A DNA stretch of 64,000 nt from Impatiens glandulifera (Eukaryota; Streptophyta; Magnoliopsida; Ericales; Balsaminaceae). The notes below the pieces were generated by a model, which saw nothing but the letters and a program-made list of their open reading frames with translations, was not told the DNA's origin and made no database searches. How positions within the stretch are numbered: the stretch's first letter is position 1; every line of letters begins with the position of its first letter. The translations under genes were made by a program, and so were the position numbers. The stretch spans positions 28,763,819 through 28,827,818 of the forward strand of contig NC_061868.1 in the NCBI RefSeq assembly GCF_907164915.1, read 5' to 3'. Shown one piece after another: positions 12,051 to 22,405 of this stretch.

Positions 12051-12152
12051 ATGGAGGAAGAAGAAGGACTTGATTCCTGCATCCATACTGCTATGCATTC
12101 CTTCCTTCATTTTGCATATCTTCAACTTCTCTCTCTTCCACAAAGCTGCTGA
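12051..12152 (+). CDS. Upstream ORF in the leader of the truncated NEK copy
   Basis: An ATG at 12051 opens a 33-codon frame that starts MEEEEGLDSCIHTAMHSF and ends LSLPQSC before TGA. It precedes the likely leader splice donor at 12187. The same small frame occurs at 44771-44872 in the intact locus with two amino-acid changes. Whether it is translated is unknown. Confidence 0.4.
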   Translation: MEEEEGLDSCIHTAMHSFLHFAYLQLLSLPQSC

Positions 12153-12913
12153 TCTTCTTCTTCTTCTGCAGTCACTCTCGGTCCAGGTTTTGATCTATTT
12201 TCTCTTTTTTCTCAGCTTTTCCTTCTTTTTACTCTACAATCTGGTCAAATTTGAGCTTAAGCTTTCTGTCTTTTCAGCTTTTTTTTGAATACTGTTTAGA
12301 GTGCAAGGAAATGTGTTCCGTTCTTCGTTCTTCATTCTTCATTTCCGTTTTCTTAGATTTACTTATTTTTTGAGGTTATTTTTCTGATTTTTGGTATGTT
12401 CTTGTTCAGTTAGTGTTTGATTAGATGTATTTTGACATTACGTCACTGGAATTTCTTAAGTTTTTCTCTAATGTGTTCTACATTTCTTTTATTTTGAGTT
12501 TTTGTCTATCAATGTGAAGCTTAAACTAGTCGCGGATTTCTTGGACATGATTTTGAATTGTTGTGTGAGTTTTGGCAATTTTGGTTGCTATACAGTGATA
12601 CTTCTAATTATACTCGTATATTTCTCGCGCTCATGCACAAATAGTTGAAATGTGGCTGTGGCTCGAGGAAAGTAAGTGTCTCCATGGATTAACATAGCTG
12701 ATACTTATTATGAAGCTGTACTCCAAATTTCATCAAAATCTTCCAAACTTGATGTGCTAGTTTGCTTTCCCAGTGATTTACATTTATTTCTTACAAGAAA
12801 ATGATCTACTCTGGTTGTATATTGACAGAAGTTTGCATGATTTTGGCTATTAACACATAGCATTTGGGAGTATATGCTGGATCCAATCCTTCTTCCTGAT
12901 TGTTGATAGCAAG

Positions 12914-13935
12914 ATGGAGCAGTACGAAGTATTAGAGCAAATTGGAAAAGGGGCATTTGGTTCTGCCCATCTTGTGAGGCACAAACATGAAAAAAAGAAG
13001 TGAGGAACCATGTCCACTTTTCCTTTCTTGTAGCTTTCTTACTTTAACATAACATCAATTAGCTATATGTATATAATTCCAAAAATAAATAAAGACTGGC
13101 CTCATTTGTTCCAGGATACACTCAACCCCTTTGATTGAACCTCACATACATCTATTCATTTGTTGTTTCTCACCATAATATGACTTTAAACTCATCAAAC
13201 GGATTCATTATTTTTTTTAGTTTAATTGGTTATTGTTTACACCTACTCCCACTCTATTTCCAAATATTGAAGGTATGTGCTGAAAAAAATTCGCCTGGCT
13301 CGTCAAACTGATAGAAGCCGTAGATCTGCACATCAAGAGGTTGGTATTGCTACACACTTTAATGCTTTAGAGTTGAGAAACATTTATGGTTTTATTGTTT
13401 CTTCATCTTCATTAATATGATTTTATATCATCATTTTCGCTACACTTTTCCAAACCTAGGGATTTTCATAATTAAGTGATTGTCTTCATGAGTTTCAATT
13501 GAAGATAAATTTCTTATTTTGTTGAAATCTTTTTTTTTGATCTAGTTAGAAGTGCTTTTTTCTGTTAAAAGGGGAGAGCTATATTGTCTTTCTGATGTAT
13601 CTTGTTTAAGCTCAAGTCCTCTTTTAAATAAAAATAATTACCTTTCCATAAAAGGGTAAATAACCTCTTCTTTTCTGGCTGTAAAATTTCTATGCTACTT
13701 TTGCATGAAGATATAAAATAGATACCTTCCTACACAAGCCCCACCTCGTTCTAGAACCTGAGGCTTGGCTTGGTCCATTTAACTTTTGCATACATAGTAG
13801 AATACCTCGTTCTAGCACCTGAACTTTTGCTTGACAATGGAAAGTTCTTAATGCATTTAAATTTAATAGATGGAACTTATATCCAAGATGCGGAATCCAT
13901 TCATCGTGGAATATAAAGATTCTTGGGTAGAAAAG
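12914..13935 (+). pseudogene. Truncated NEK kinase (first three coding exons only)
   Basis: Exons 12914-12999, 13273-13339 and 13870-13935 encode 73 residues identical in layout to the intact gene: [20 protein letters not shown] with the glycine loop GKGAFG, then YVLKKIRLARQ with the ATP-binding lysine, then MELISKMRNPFIVEYKDSW. All splice sites are kept. The copy ends in intron 3 at 15010, so the HRD catalytic loop, the DFG motif and the C-lobe are absent. A transcript would read into the inverted repeat. It may be expressed, but cannot encode a kinase. Confidence 0.9.
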
Positions 13936-14539
13936 GTACGCTAATTTGGTAGTTTAACTTTGCTGTTGCTTTTTTGTTTTTGCATTTCGCCTACTATTTT
14001 TATTTTAAAATCTATATGATAATTTCCTTAAAACCATAGTCATCGGGAAAGTCGCATCGGCTATGGTAGAAAATTGACCAAATTAAGCACAAGTCGTCAT
14101 GTGTAGTCATAAGTTTTTAAAATGGGAGTTGAAATTGAGTGTGACTTCAACCTTAAACATAAAACTCAATTTATCGAAACATCAAAAGTTGATCCTCCGA
14201 AAAGACAAACTGAAGGGGTGCAATTTCAGTCTGTTGTTCGTTCCTTCCCCTAGCATCATAGTTGATCCGAAAAGAGATGTGCTTTATTTTCAGCCTTGAT
14301 TTCTCCTTCTTTGTTCTTGTTATCTCCTCTCAGTTCCGTCCCATCATTACCAACTTCAATGCACTTGGCGAATTCCCCCTCGTTCTCCAAGTCCTCATTA
14401 CAAAAAGGTAACACAACTTTGGTACATTCAAGACCACCTTTCAAAGTGAGACTAGCTTTCCTGTCCTCACTTGATTCCTGCTCTGGCTCTCACTTTTTTT
14501 TAATATATTTTAAAATAGTCAACCTTTAATTAAAAGAGA

Positions 14540-15010
14540 AAGTGAACTTGCAAGGGTGAGGGGCAAAAACAGAAAATAAATACAGAAAGTTAGATTCCTA
14601 TCATGTCACAGAGATCCAATCCCGTTCAAATTCCCCTTTTCTTGATGGAATCAAACATGTTGTGGATGAAACCTTTGATCCTCTCATGTTCTAGTCTTTT
14701 TCCTTGAAAATTTCTTATGTTATGCCCTTTCCAAATTGTTCGCAATAAGAAAAGGGTGACGGTCTTTGAATCGGAACCTATAGTCCTCCCCGAACACCAA
14801 CCAATCCATTGATCCGAAAATTCTGCAACTGAATGAGACATTACCCAATGAAAGTTAAGGATACTTTGGAAGATAGACCAAATATCTTAGGCGAGTGAGC
14901 AATGAAGCAGGATGTGATTGGTAGACTCCTCACAACATTTGCACAGAAAACATTTGACAAAATGAAGCCCTTCCTTTTAAGTTATCAAGTGTGAAGACTT
15001 CTCCATGAAT
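14540..15010 (-). mobile_element. LINE fragment in intron 3 of truncated NEK copy
   Basis: The minus strand encodes MSHSVAEFSDQWIGWCSGR, then TLFLLRTIWKGHNIRNFQGK, resembling the zf-RVT tail of plant LINE ORF2 proteins. It is the same insertion as at 47210-48180, cut short by the duplication breakpoint at 15010. Confidence 0.7.
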
Positions 15011-15735
15011 AGGTTACCTCAGTATGTCCAGGCATAATAAATAGGTTTCCCAACTAAAATACAACCATCAGCACTCCATAAGTCTGTCTATGCCTACACC
15101 ATCCATAATCACACCATCCATAATCAGTGGCTCCAAGAAGCTAGCAACTCTAGAGCTCGATACCACAATGTAACCAGCCGACTTGTCATGGGGTTGTTGT
15201 GGTTGGGGTACAATAGTTGCCAACCCAAATCGGGTATTCTGAGAATACCATCATCAATAATAATAAGTAAATTTGATCCTTTAATGTCTGGATGAAGCAC
15301 GCGACGGCTGTGATAATGCTCAAGTCCAGACAGACAACAGCTGCTTCAGGTAACATTTCACCTATTGTGACATGAAATAGTCAGTCATGTCAGTCAATAA
15401 GGAAGACCAAATTTTGCATTGTATATTGTATAATATAATACAAGTGAAGATAATAATAATTTGAAAATTTAAAACAATGAACCTGATGATGTTTGGGCTG
15501 GCAGCAAGACCAGCTAGCCAAATCATGCTCCATATATTCGAATACCAATAATAAACAGAAGAGAACATTCTCGACCGACTCGTAACTAAACCCTCCAACT
15601 TTATTACATTTGGATGATCCAGTGTTCGCAAAATGATAATCTCCCTACACATACATGAATCTGACGCTTTCAGGTTCAAAATTGAATCTGACGCTTTCAG
15701 GTTCAAAATTAGGTCTTGATCTTCTCTTCTCCTCT
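15011..15735 (-). pseudogene. CDK-like (CRK-type) kinase fragment, left arm
   Basis: On the minus strand a frame-disrupted kinase is readable: FEPESVRFM, REIIILRTLDHPNVIKLEGL, VTSR, then further on FGLATIV and TLWYRAPELL. These blocks are typical of plant CDC2-related kinases (CRK family). A 27-30 bp stretch coding EPESVRF is tandemly duplicated. Frameshifts, intron remnants and loss of both ends make it a pseudogene. It is the mirror copy of 19735-21005, and unlike that copy it keeps the REIIILRTLDHPN segment. Confidence 0.8.
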
Positions 15736-16080
15736 CACCCATTTTTCTGTGATCTCCATCATACTTCTCTTCTCCTCTCCTCTCCTCTCCTTATAGAAAA
15801 AATTATTTAATTATATAGTAAATAATATAATTAGATATAATAACAGAATAGGGGAAATAAAACGTGTACGCGTGGCGTGGTGATTAAGCAAGCGGCAAGC
15901 CCAATTGGGAAAATAATAATTAATTGGGTTGGGCTGGGCTAATTACTAGATTATTTGGTTGTTTAGTTGATTAGGTTAGCTTAAGTTTAAATACAAATAA
16001 ATAAACGGTTATAAGAAAAGATATAGCTCCTCTACTCTACTCTACGTACAGGAAGGAAGGAAGGATCGATCGATCGGAAA
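15736..16080. other. Spacer between CDK-like fragment and MADS-like copy A
   Basis: It contains a CT-rich tract (15763-15791, the mirror of the GGAGA tract at 19617-19672) and then the 5' flank of copy A. The stretch near 15825-15835 (ATAATATAATTAGATATAATA) is the empty form of the Helitron target filled in the right arm. Confidence 0.8.
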
Positions 16081-17005
16081 TGGTGAAAGCTTGTTCGTCT
16101 ACTACGTTGAATAACATTAAGAAAAAAAACTTCGGAATTATCTACGCTGTGTAGCATTGATGTGTGCATCTTATCTTTCTCGGCCGACGAAAGAGAAGTG
16201 GAGACTTGGCCGGAAAAACCTAACCAACTCAAACCCATTCTCAGGCGATACAAGGAACCCGATCCTCCAAATTACTTAATAATAATAAGAGCGGAGTCGG
16301 AGGAGTCGGAGGAACAACCGATCAATTTCGACGACGAACAAGTCCCCGACCCTGTTCTTGAAATATAGATTCTATTTTATCGTTGGTTAATGGTTTGTCC
16401 TCAAATTCTTTAAAGATTTTTTCCGACCAAATCGCAGCAAAGCTTCACATCATCAATTCCAAAATGGAGTTCCTCAAATCGCAGCAACATCAAAGCTTCT
16501 CCAATCTTTATAATTCAGAAAATAATGCTGGTTATCAACCCTTTACTCCCGATCCATAGCCGCCGGCGACATTTCATTTTTATTCCGACGACATTTATTT
16601 TGATGAAATAATATCACTTCTTGACGACCTATCCATCGTGTTAGAAACTATTTGCGTTCCTCCTGTTGTTTCTACGATCTTCCGTCATTGCCCTGGGCAG
16701 GGGACATTATTAATGGTGATTGGCAGATGCAGATGGATCAATATCTCAATTTCAATCCTCAAGTCCCCTCCTCTTCAAATACAACAGGGGACATTATTAA
16801 TGGGGATTGGCAGATGCAGATGGATCAATATCTCAATTTCAATTCTCAAGTCCCCTCCTTCTCAAATACAATAATAAACCAAGCATCATCAGACTGACTT
16901 TTGTCATCTCTTTTTTCCGATGATCACATGCAATTTGCACCACCAGCGCAACAATCGCAATAGTTCTTTGCATTAATGGACGAGTTCCTGCGCGAATGTT
17001 CTTAA
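16081..17005 (+). pseudogene. Type I MADS-like family copy A
   Basis: ATG at 16081 starts MVKACSSTTLNNIKKK. An extra A in an A-run (eight versus seven in the open copy) shifts the frame just before the SELSTLCSVDVCILSFSAD block, which continues in another frame. The 3' part holds two tandem 87 bp copies of the GDIINGDWQMQMDQYLNF segment (from 16700 and 16787). The terminal DEFLRECS and stop are at 17003-17005. It mirrors copy B. The family resembles type I (M-beta-like) MADS proteins, which are plant transcription factors. Confidence 0.75.
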
Positions 17006-17086
17006 GGCGCTCCATCCATTACTTCCGTGTTATTAACTTGAAGGACGATCCAAGTTTGAATTTTTACAAGAGATGGATGGAGCGCC

Positions 17087-18010
17087 TTAAGAACATTTGT
17101 GCAGAAACTCGTCCATTAATGCAGAGAGCTGTTGCGATTGCTGCGCGGGCGGTGCAAATTGCATGTGATCATCGGAACAAAGAGATGACAAAAGCCAGTC
17201 TGATGATGCTTGATTTAATATTGTATTTGAGGAGGAGGGGACTTGAGGATTGAAATTGAGATATTGATACATCTGCATCTGCCAATCCCCATTAATAATG
17301 TCCCCTACTGTATTTGAGGAGGAGGGGACTTGAGGATTGAAATTGAGATATTGATCCATCTGCATCTGCCAATCACCATTAATAATGTCTCCTGCCCAGG
17401 GTAATGACGGAAGATCATCAGAAACAACAGGAGGAACGCAAATAGTTTCTGACACGATGGGTAGATCGTCAAGAAGTGATATTATTTCATCAGAATAAAT
17501 GTCGTCGGAATAAAAATTAGATGTCGCCGGCGGCTGCGGATCGGGAGTAAAGGGTTGATAACCAGCATTATTTTCTGAATTATAAAGATTGGAGAAGCTT
17601 TGCTGCTGCTGCGATTTGAGGAACTCCATTTTGGAATTGATGATGTGAAGCTTTGCTACGATTTGGTCGGAAAAAATCTTTAAAGAATTTGAGAACAAAC
17701 CATCAACCAACGATAAAATAGAATCTCTATTCCAAGAACAGGGTCAGGGACTTGTTCGTCGTCGAAATTGATCGGTTGTTCCTCCGACTCCGCTTTTATT
17801 ATTATTACTATTAAGTAATTTGGAAGATCGGTGTTCCTTGTATCGCCTGAGAATGGGTTTGAGTTGATTAGGATTTTCCGGTTAAGTCTCCACTTCTCTT
17901 CCGTCGGCCGAGAAAGATAAGATGCACACATCAACGCTACACAGCGTAGATAATTCCGAAGTTTTTTTCTTAATGTTATTCAACATAGTAGACGAACAAG
18001 CTTTCACCAT
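17087..18010 (-). pseudogene. Type I MADS-like family copy B
   Basis: The minus strand from ATG 18010 reads MVKACSSTMLNNIKKKTSEL, STL, then VDVCILSFSADGREVET and a stop where the open copy has W (WPEN motif), then a further stop near KVP. From 17710 to 17087 it is open for 207 codons and ends FLHKCS. The 29-residue GDIINGDWQMQM block is present twice, as in copy A. Two stops make the full protein impossible, though the C-terminal part could be translated from an internal ATG. Confidence 0.75.
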
Positions 18011-18253
18011 TTCCGATCGATCCTTCCTTCATGTACGTAGAGAGTAGAATAGAGGAGCTATATCTTTTCTTATAACCGTTTATTTATTTGTATTTAAACT
18101 TAAACTAACCTAATCAACTAAACAACCCAATAATCTAATAATTAGCCCAGTCCAGCCCAATTAATTATTATTTTCCCACATGCGTTTGTCGCTTGCTTAA
18201 TCACCACCCCACGCGTATGCGTTTTATTTCCCATATTCTGTTATTATATCTAA

Positions 18254-19581
18254 CTAGCATGTATCCCGTACATTTGCACGAATAATAATATAAAAAACCG
18301 TGAAAAAAATATTACGCTAAAATTTTTATGGGCGGGTCAACCCACAATACGACCCAAGTATCCATTTACTCTCACTTATATCAAAATTAACCACAGCTCT
18401 CGACCTGGCAATCCGGACACTTTAAAAATTAAGCATAATTATCTATATATAGATTAGTTAGTTAAAAAGTTGAACTTATATTGTTAAAATGTCACGCGTT
18501 TATCAACTTTTGGGTTGAATTTAAAATATAAAATGTTATTAGTCTAGTTGATTAAAAGGTTGTACTTGTTTTGTTATGTTGCAAGTTCGAACCATACCTA
18601 TAGCATTTTTAATTTTATTTTTAACCGTTTTAAGTTTATGGGCGGGTCAACCCACAATCCGACCCAAGTATCCATTACTCTCACATATATTCAAATTAAC
18701 CACAACTCTCGACCCAGCAATCCGGACATTTTAAAAATTAAGCATCATTATATATATATATATATAGATTTGTTAGGTTGAAAGTTCGAACCATACCTAT
18801 AGCATTTTTAATTTTATTTTTAATCGTTTTAAGTTTATGGGCGGGTCAACCCACAATCCGACCCAAGTATCCATTTACTCTCACATATATCCAAATTAAC
18901 CAAAGTTCTCGACCCGGCAATCCGGACACTTTAAAAATTAAGCATCATTATATATATATATATATAGATTAGTTAGTTAAAAAGTTGAACTTATATTGTT
19001 AAAATATCTCGTGTTTATAAAAATTTGGGTTGAATTTAAAATATAAATTGTTATTTGCCTATTTGGTTAAAATGTTGTACTTGTTTTGTTATGTTGCAAG
19101 TTCGAACCATACCTATAGCATTTTTAATTTTATTTTTAACCGTTTTAAGTTTATGGGCGGGTCAACCCACAATCCGACCCAATTATCTATTTACTCTCAT
19201 ATATATCCAAATTAACCACAGCTCTCGACCCTACAATTCGGACACTTTAAAAATTAAGCATCATTATATATATAGATTAGTTAGTTAAAAAGTTGAACTT
19301 ATATTGTTAAAATGTCACGCGTTTATCAAATTTTGGGTTGAATTTAAAATATAAAGTGTTATTAGCATAGTTGGTTAAAATGTTGTACTTGTTTTGTTAA
19401 GTTGCAAGTTCGAACCATACCTATATCATTTTTAATTTTATTTTTAACCGTTTTAAGTTTATGGGCGGGTGAACCCATAATCCGATCAAAGTATCCATTA
19501 CTCTCACATATATCCAAATTAACCACAGCTTTCGACCCGACAATCCGGACATTTTAAAAATTAAGCATCATTATATATAGA
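18254..19581 (-). mobile_element. Non-autonomous Helitron with internal tandem repeats
   Basis: Read on the minus strand it begins TCTATATATAATGATGC (19581) and ends with a short hairpin (CCGT/ACGG stem within CGTGCAAATGTACGGG), about ten bases, then CTAG (18257-18254). These are Helitron hallmarks (5' TC, 3' hairpin, CTRR end). It lies exactly between A and T with no target duplication, and the left arm keeps the empty site. It contains about five degenerate units of 200-320 bp (GGGCGGGTCAACCCAC at 18330, 18640, 18840, 19157 and a variant near 19464). No Rep/helicase gene is present. Confidence 0.88.
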
Positions 19582-19616
19582 TTATATTATTACTATATAA
19601 TTAAATAATGTTTTCC

Positions 19617-19672
19617 ATGAGGAGAGGAGAGGAGAGGAGAGGAGTGGAGAGGAGAGGAGAGGAGAGGAGAAG
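19617..19672 (+). repeat. GGAGA polypurine microsatellite
   Basis: An almost pure run of GGAGA and GAGGA units, about 55 bp long, at the CDK-like 5' edge of the right arm. The left arm has a shorter mirror version (15763-15791), so the tract has changed length since the duplication. Confidence 0.95.
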
Positions 19673-19734
19673 TATGATGGAGATAACAGGAAAATGGGTG
19701 AGAAGAGAAGAGAAGAGAAGAGAAGATCTAGACC

Positions 19735-21005
19735 TAATTTTGAACCTGAAAGCGTCAGATTCAATTTTGAATCTGAAAGCGTCAGATTCATGTAATAAAG
19801 TAGAAGGGTTTAGTTATTACGAGTCGATCGAGAATGTCCTCTTCTGGTTTATACTTGGTATTCGAATATATATATGGAGCATGATTTGGCTAGCTGGTCT
19901 TGCTGCCAGCCCAGACATCAGCAGGTTCACTGTTTTAAATTTTCAAGTTATTATTATCTTTACTTGTATTATATTATACAATATACAATGCAAAATTTGG
20001 TCTTCCTTATTGACTGACATGACTGACTGACTATTTTATGTCACAACAGGTGAAATGTTACCTGAAACAGCTGTTGTCTGTCTGGACTTGAGCATTGTCA
20101 CAGCCGTCGCGTGCTTCATCCAGACATTAAATGATCAAATTTACTTATTATTATTGATGATGATGGTATTCTCAGAATACCCGATTTTGGGTTGGCAACT
20201 ATTGTAGACCCCAACCACAACCCCATGACAAGTCGGCTGGTTAACTATTGTAGACCCCAACCACAACAACCCCATGACAAGTCGGCTGGTTACATTGTGG
20301 TATCGAGCTCCAGAGTTGCTAACTTCTTTGAGCCACTGATTATGGATGGTGTAGGCATAGACAGACTTGTGGAGTGCTGATGGTTGTATTTTAGTTGGGA
20401 AACCTATTTATTATGCCTGGACATACATACAGAGGTAACTATAAATTCTACTTGTTGTTGGCTGCTTACTTGATTGAGTATTGTTTTCTTGTTTCTGAAA
20501 TATGAAATCCTTTTAATTCATCCCCAATTGGAAAAGCTACTTCAGTTTTTGTCAACATTTTACCTGCTCATTTGATGAGATTTTATTCTCAACTGATTAT
20601 TCTAATCAAGGGTTATTGCTTAATTGATGATTAGGTAATGTTTTTTTTTATTGTATCATTAATTTTATACGTCAATAACAAAAGGGTCTTTTTTTTGTAA
20701 CCTTTTAAAAAATGTGGATCAATGAAATGGAACGGTTGCATCCTTAAAATTAAAAAAAAGGTCTTTTGAAATTGCTCATTGTTGAAGCAAAAAGTTGATC
20801 ACTCTTTTTTTTGGGTTTCCCTTATGTTTGTTATACATATCTCTATTTTCTGTTAACAATTACTCCTTTATGTCTCCAAGATAGAACAATTACATGGGAC
20901 ATACAAACTATGTGGTTCTCCTTCTGATGATTACTGGAAAAAAGTTTAGGTCTCCCAATGCAACTGTGTTTAAGCAACGTCAGCCTTACAAGCGTTGTGT
21001 GTTTC
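19735..21005 (+). pseudogene. CDK-like (CRK-type) kinase fragment, right arm
   Basis: The + strand shows FEPESVRFM (around 19765-19792), then V-F-E-Y-M-E-H-D-L-A-type sequence with frameshifts and GLAASPDI, then YLKQLLS, a catalytic loop H-P-D-I-K where HRDIK is normal, ILRIPDFGLATIVDPNHN, VTLWYRAPELL, and after an intron-like gap KLCGSPSDDYWKK and NATVFKQRQPYKRC (near 20907-21000). This order is that of plant CDC2-related (CRK) kinases. Stops, frameshifts, a 46 bp tandem duplication (20197-20291) and a 47 bp deletion near 19790 make it non-functional. Confidence 0.85.
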
Positions 21006-21555
21006 TGAGACATTCAATCATTTTCCACAATCATCTCTTTCGCTGTATAATGAATCAACATTATTGTGTTTATATAATTGAAACAAATAAATGGTAATGT
21101 CTAAAGTTTTCTCACATTTACCCTATAACTTGCATGTACTAAAATGAACTATTGATTCTACTTAATGGGAAAGATGTAGATTTTTCTACATACTAATTTC
21201 AAGTTGTTTGACTCCAGATCTGGTATACATAGGGAATGACATAATATTTTTCTGGTATTTGACTACTTTTTAAAAATTAAAAAGCAATTCTAAGTTAATT
21301 ATTATGTGTTCTTTTCTTTTCATGTAGTTCTTTTCTTTTATTGTAAGTTATGGTTTCGAGTATTTATATATGGACCATTCTTTCTCGAAACACGTTTGAA
21401 GGTCACACACAAATCTATTCTCACTTCGATATCAATTTTCAAATAACCTCATTAAATGTTACATTATCTGAGAAATCAGTTTTATTTTAGTTATTTGAAT
21501 CTATATTAAAAAGAAGATAATAGTTGCAAAAGGAAAACATTGAGGTTGCAGAATC
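21006..21555. other. Non-coding, remnant of kinase 3' flank
   Basis: AT-rich with no recognisable exon. It may include decayed intron of the CDK-like gene. Confidence 0.4.
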
Positions 21556-21676
21556 ATGGCTTTATCGTCATCCTCGCCGCCCGCGGCCAAAGGTGTGGTG
21601 GTAACGGTGCCGGCCATAGTGCTTTCGGCGGTTGTGGCTGCGGTATTCATGTTTTTCCTACTTTCATCTCAATCAG
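21556..21676 (+). pseudogene. Orphan first exon encoding a membrane anchor
   Basis: ATG at 21556 encodes MALSSSSPPAAKGVVVTVPA and then a hydrophobic stretch IVLSAVVAAVFMFFLL followed by SSQS, with a GTGTGT splice-donor candidate just after. The local base composition is clearly more GC-rich than its surroundings. It looks like the start of a type II membrane protein. The intron sequence that follows (21671-21780) recurs at 31352-31450, just upstream of the methyltransferase fragment, so this exon may belong to that gene family. That link is inference. Confidence 0.5.
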
Positions 21677-21785
21677 TGTGTACTCATCTCTTTCTCTAAA
21701 ACAATTAAGTAATTAGTAAGTTACGCATGCTCAATTACATCAGATTTGATTGAATAAAAATACCCATATATGCAATTTGTATGCA

Positions 21786-22405
21786 ATCACCATTAATAAT
21801 GTTCCATGTCTAGGGCAATGACGTCAGAAACAACAGGAGGAACGCAAATAGTTTCTGACACGATGGGTAGATCATCAAGAAGTGATATTATTTCATCAGA
21901 ATAAATATCGTCGGAAAAAATGAGATGTCGCCGGCAGTGGCGGATCGTGAGGAAAGAGTTGATAACCAACATTATTTTCTTAATTATAAAGATTGGAGAA
22001 GCTTTGTTGCTGCTGTTGCTGCGATTTGAGGAACTCCATTTTGGAATTGATGATCTGAAGCTTTGCTACGATTTGGTCGTAAAAAATCTTTAGAGAATTT
22101 GAGGACAAACATTTAACCAATGATAAAATAGAATCTCTATTCCAAGAACAGGGCCGGGGACCTGTTCTTCGTTGAAATTGATCAGTTGTTCCAACTCCGC
22201 TCTTATTATTATTAAGTAATTTGGATCGGTGTTCCTTGTATCGCTTGAAAATGGGTTTGAGTTGGTTAGGATTTTCCGGTCAAGTTTCCACTTCTCATCC
22301 GTCGGTCGAGAAATATAAGATGCACACATCAACGCTACACAACTTTGATAATTCCAGAGACTTTTTCTTCATGTTCTTCAACATCGACGGATAAGCTTCC
22401 ACCAT
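21786..22405 (-). pseudogene. Type I MADS-like family copy C, 3'-truncated
   Basis: The minus strand from 22405 contains the family N-terminal region with SFSADG-type sequence corrupted (MMCASYISRPTDEKWKLDRK is its shifted reading) and the middle block ending near the GDIIN position at 21786. The C-terminal quarter is missing, replaced by the membrane-anchor intron sequence. Several frameshifts are present. Confidence 0.75.

Larger units (their letters stand above)
10498..15010 (+). repeat. Segmental duplicate of the 5' half of the NEK locus (copy 1)
   Basis: This 4.5 kb segment matches 43172-47693 almost throughout: promoter, leader with upstream ORF, three coding exons, introns and an intronic LINE scrap. 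The match is lost for a few hundred bases at 11220-11640 versus 43960-44390. The left edge is at a TA microsatellite. The right edge is abrupt at CTCCATGAAT (15001-15010), where the inverted repeat begins. Confidence 0.95.
15011..17020. repeat. Left arm of large inverted repeat
   Basis: The arm is the reverse complement of 17070-18253 joined to 19582-20440, with small differences. From outside to inside it holds a CDK-like fragment (- strand), a GGAGA-type purine tract, a spacer and MADS-like copy A (+ strand). About 50 bp of non-matching sequence (17022-17069) separates the arms. Confidence 0.95.
17070..20440. repeat. Right arm of large inverted repeat, split by a Helitron
   Basis: 17070-18253 and 19582-20440 together mirror the left arm. 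The break between them is filled by the 1328 bp Helitron. The outer limit is the word GAGGTAAC near 20433-20440, beyond which CDK-like sequence continues without a partner in the left arm. Confidence 0.95.

Noticed and set aside
12070..12288. 72-codon frame overlapping the NEK leader
   Set aside because: It crosses the predicted leader splice donor (12187) and lies in a different frame from the upstream ORF. It has a start by chance in a CT-rich leader.
17087..17710. Independent 207-codon gene
   Set aside because: It is the C-terminal part of MADS-like copy B, whose upstream part has stop codons.
18540..18600. tRNA gene suggested by GTTCGAACC
   Set aside because: No acceptor stem or anticodon arm can be formed around it. 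It is an internal motif of the repeated Helitron units.
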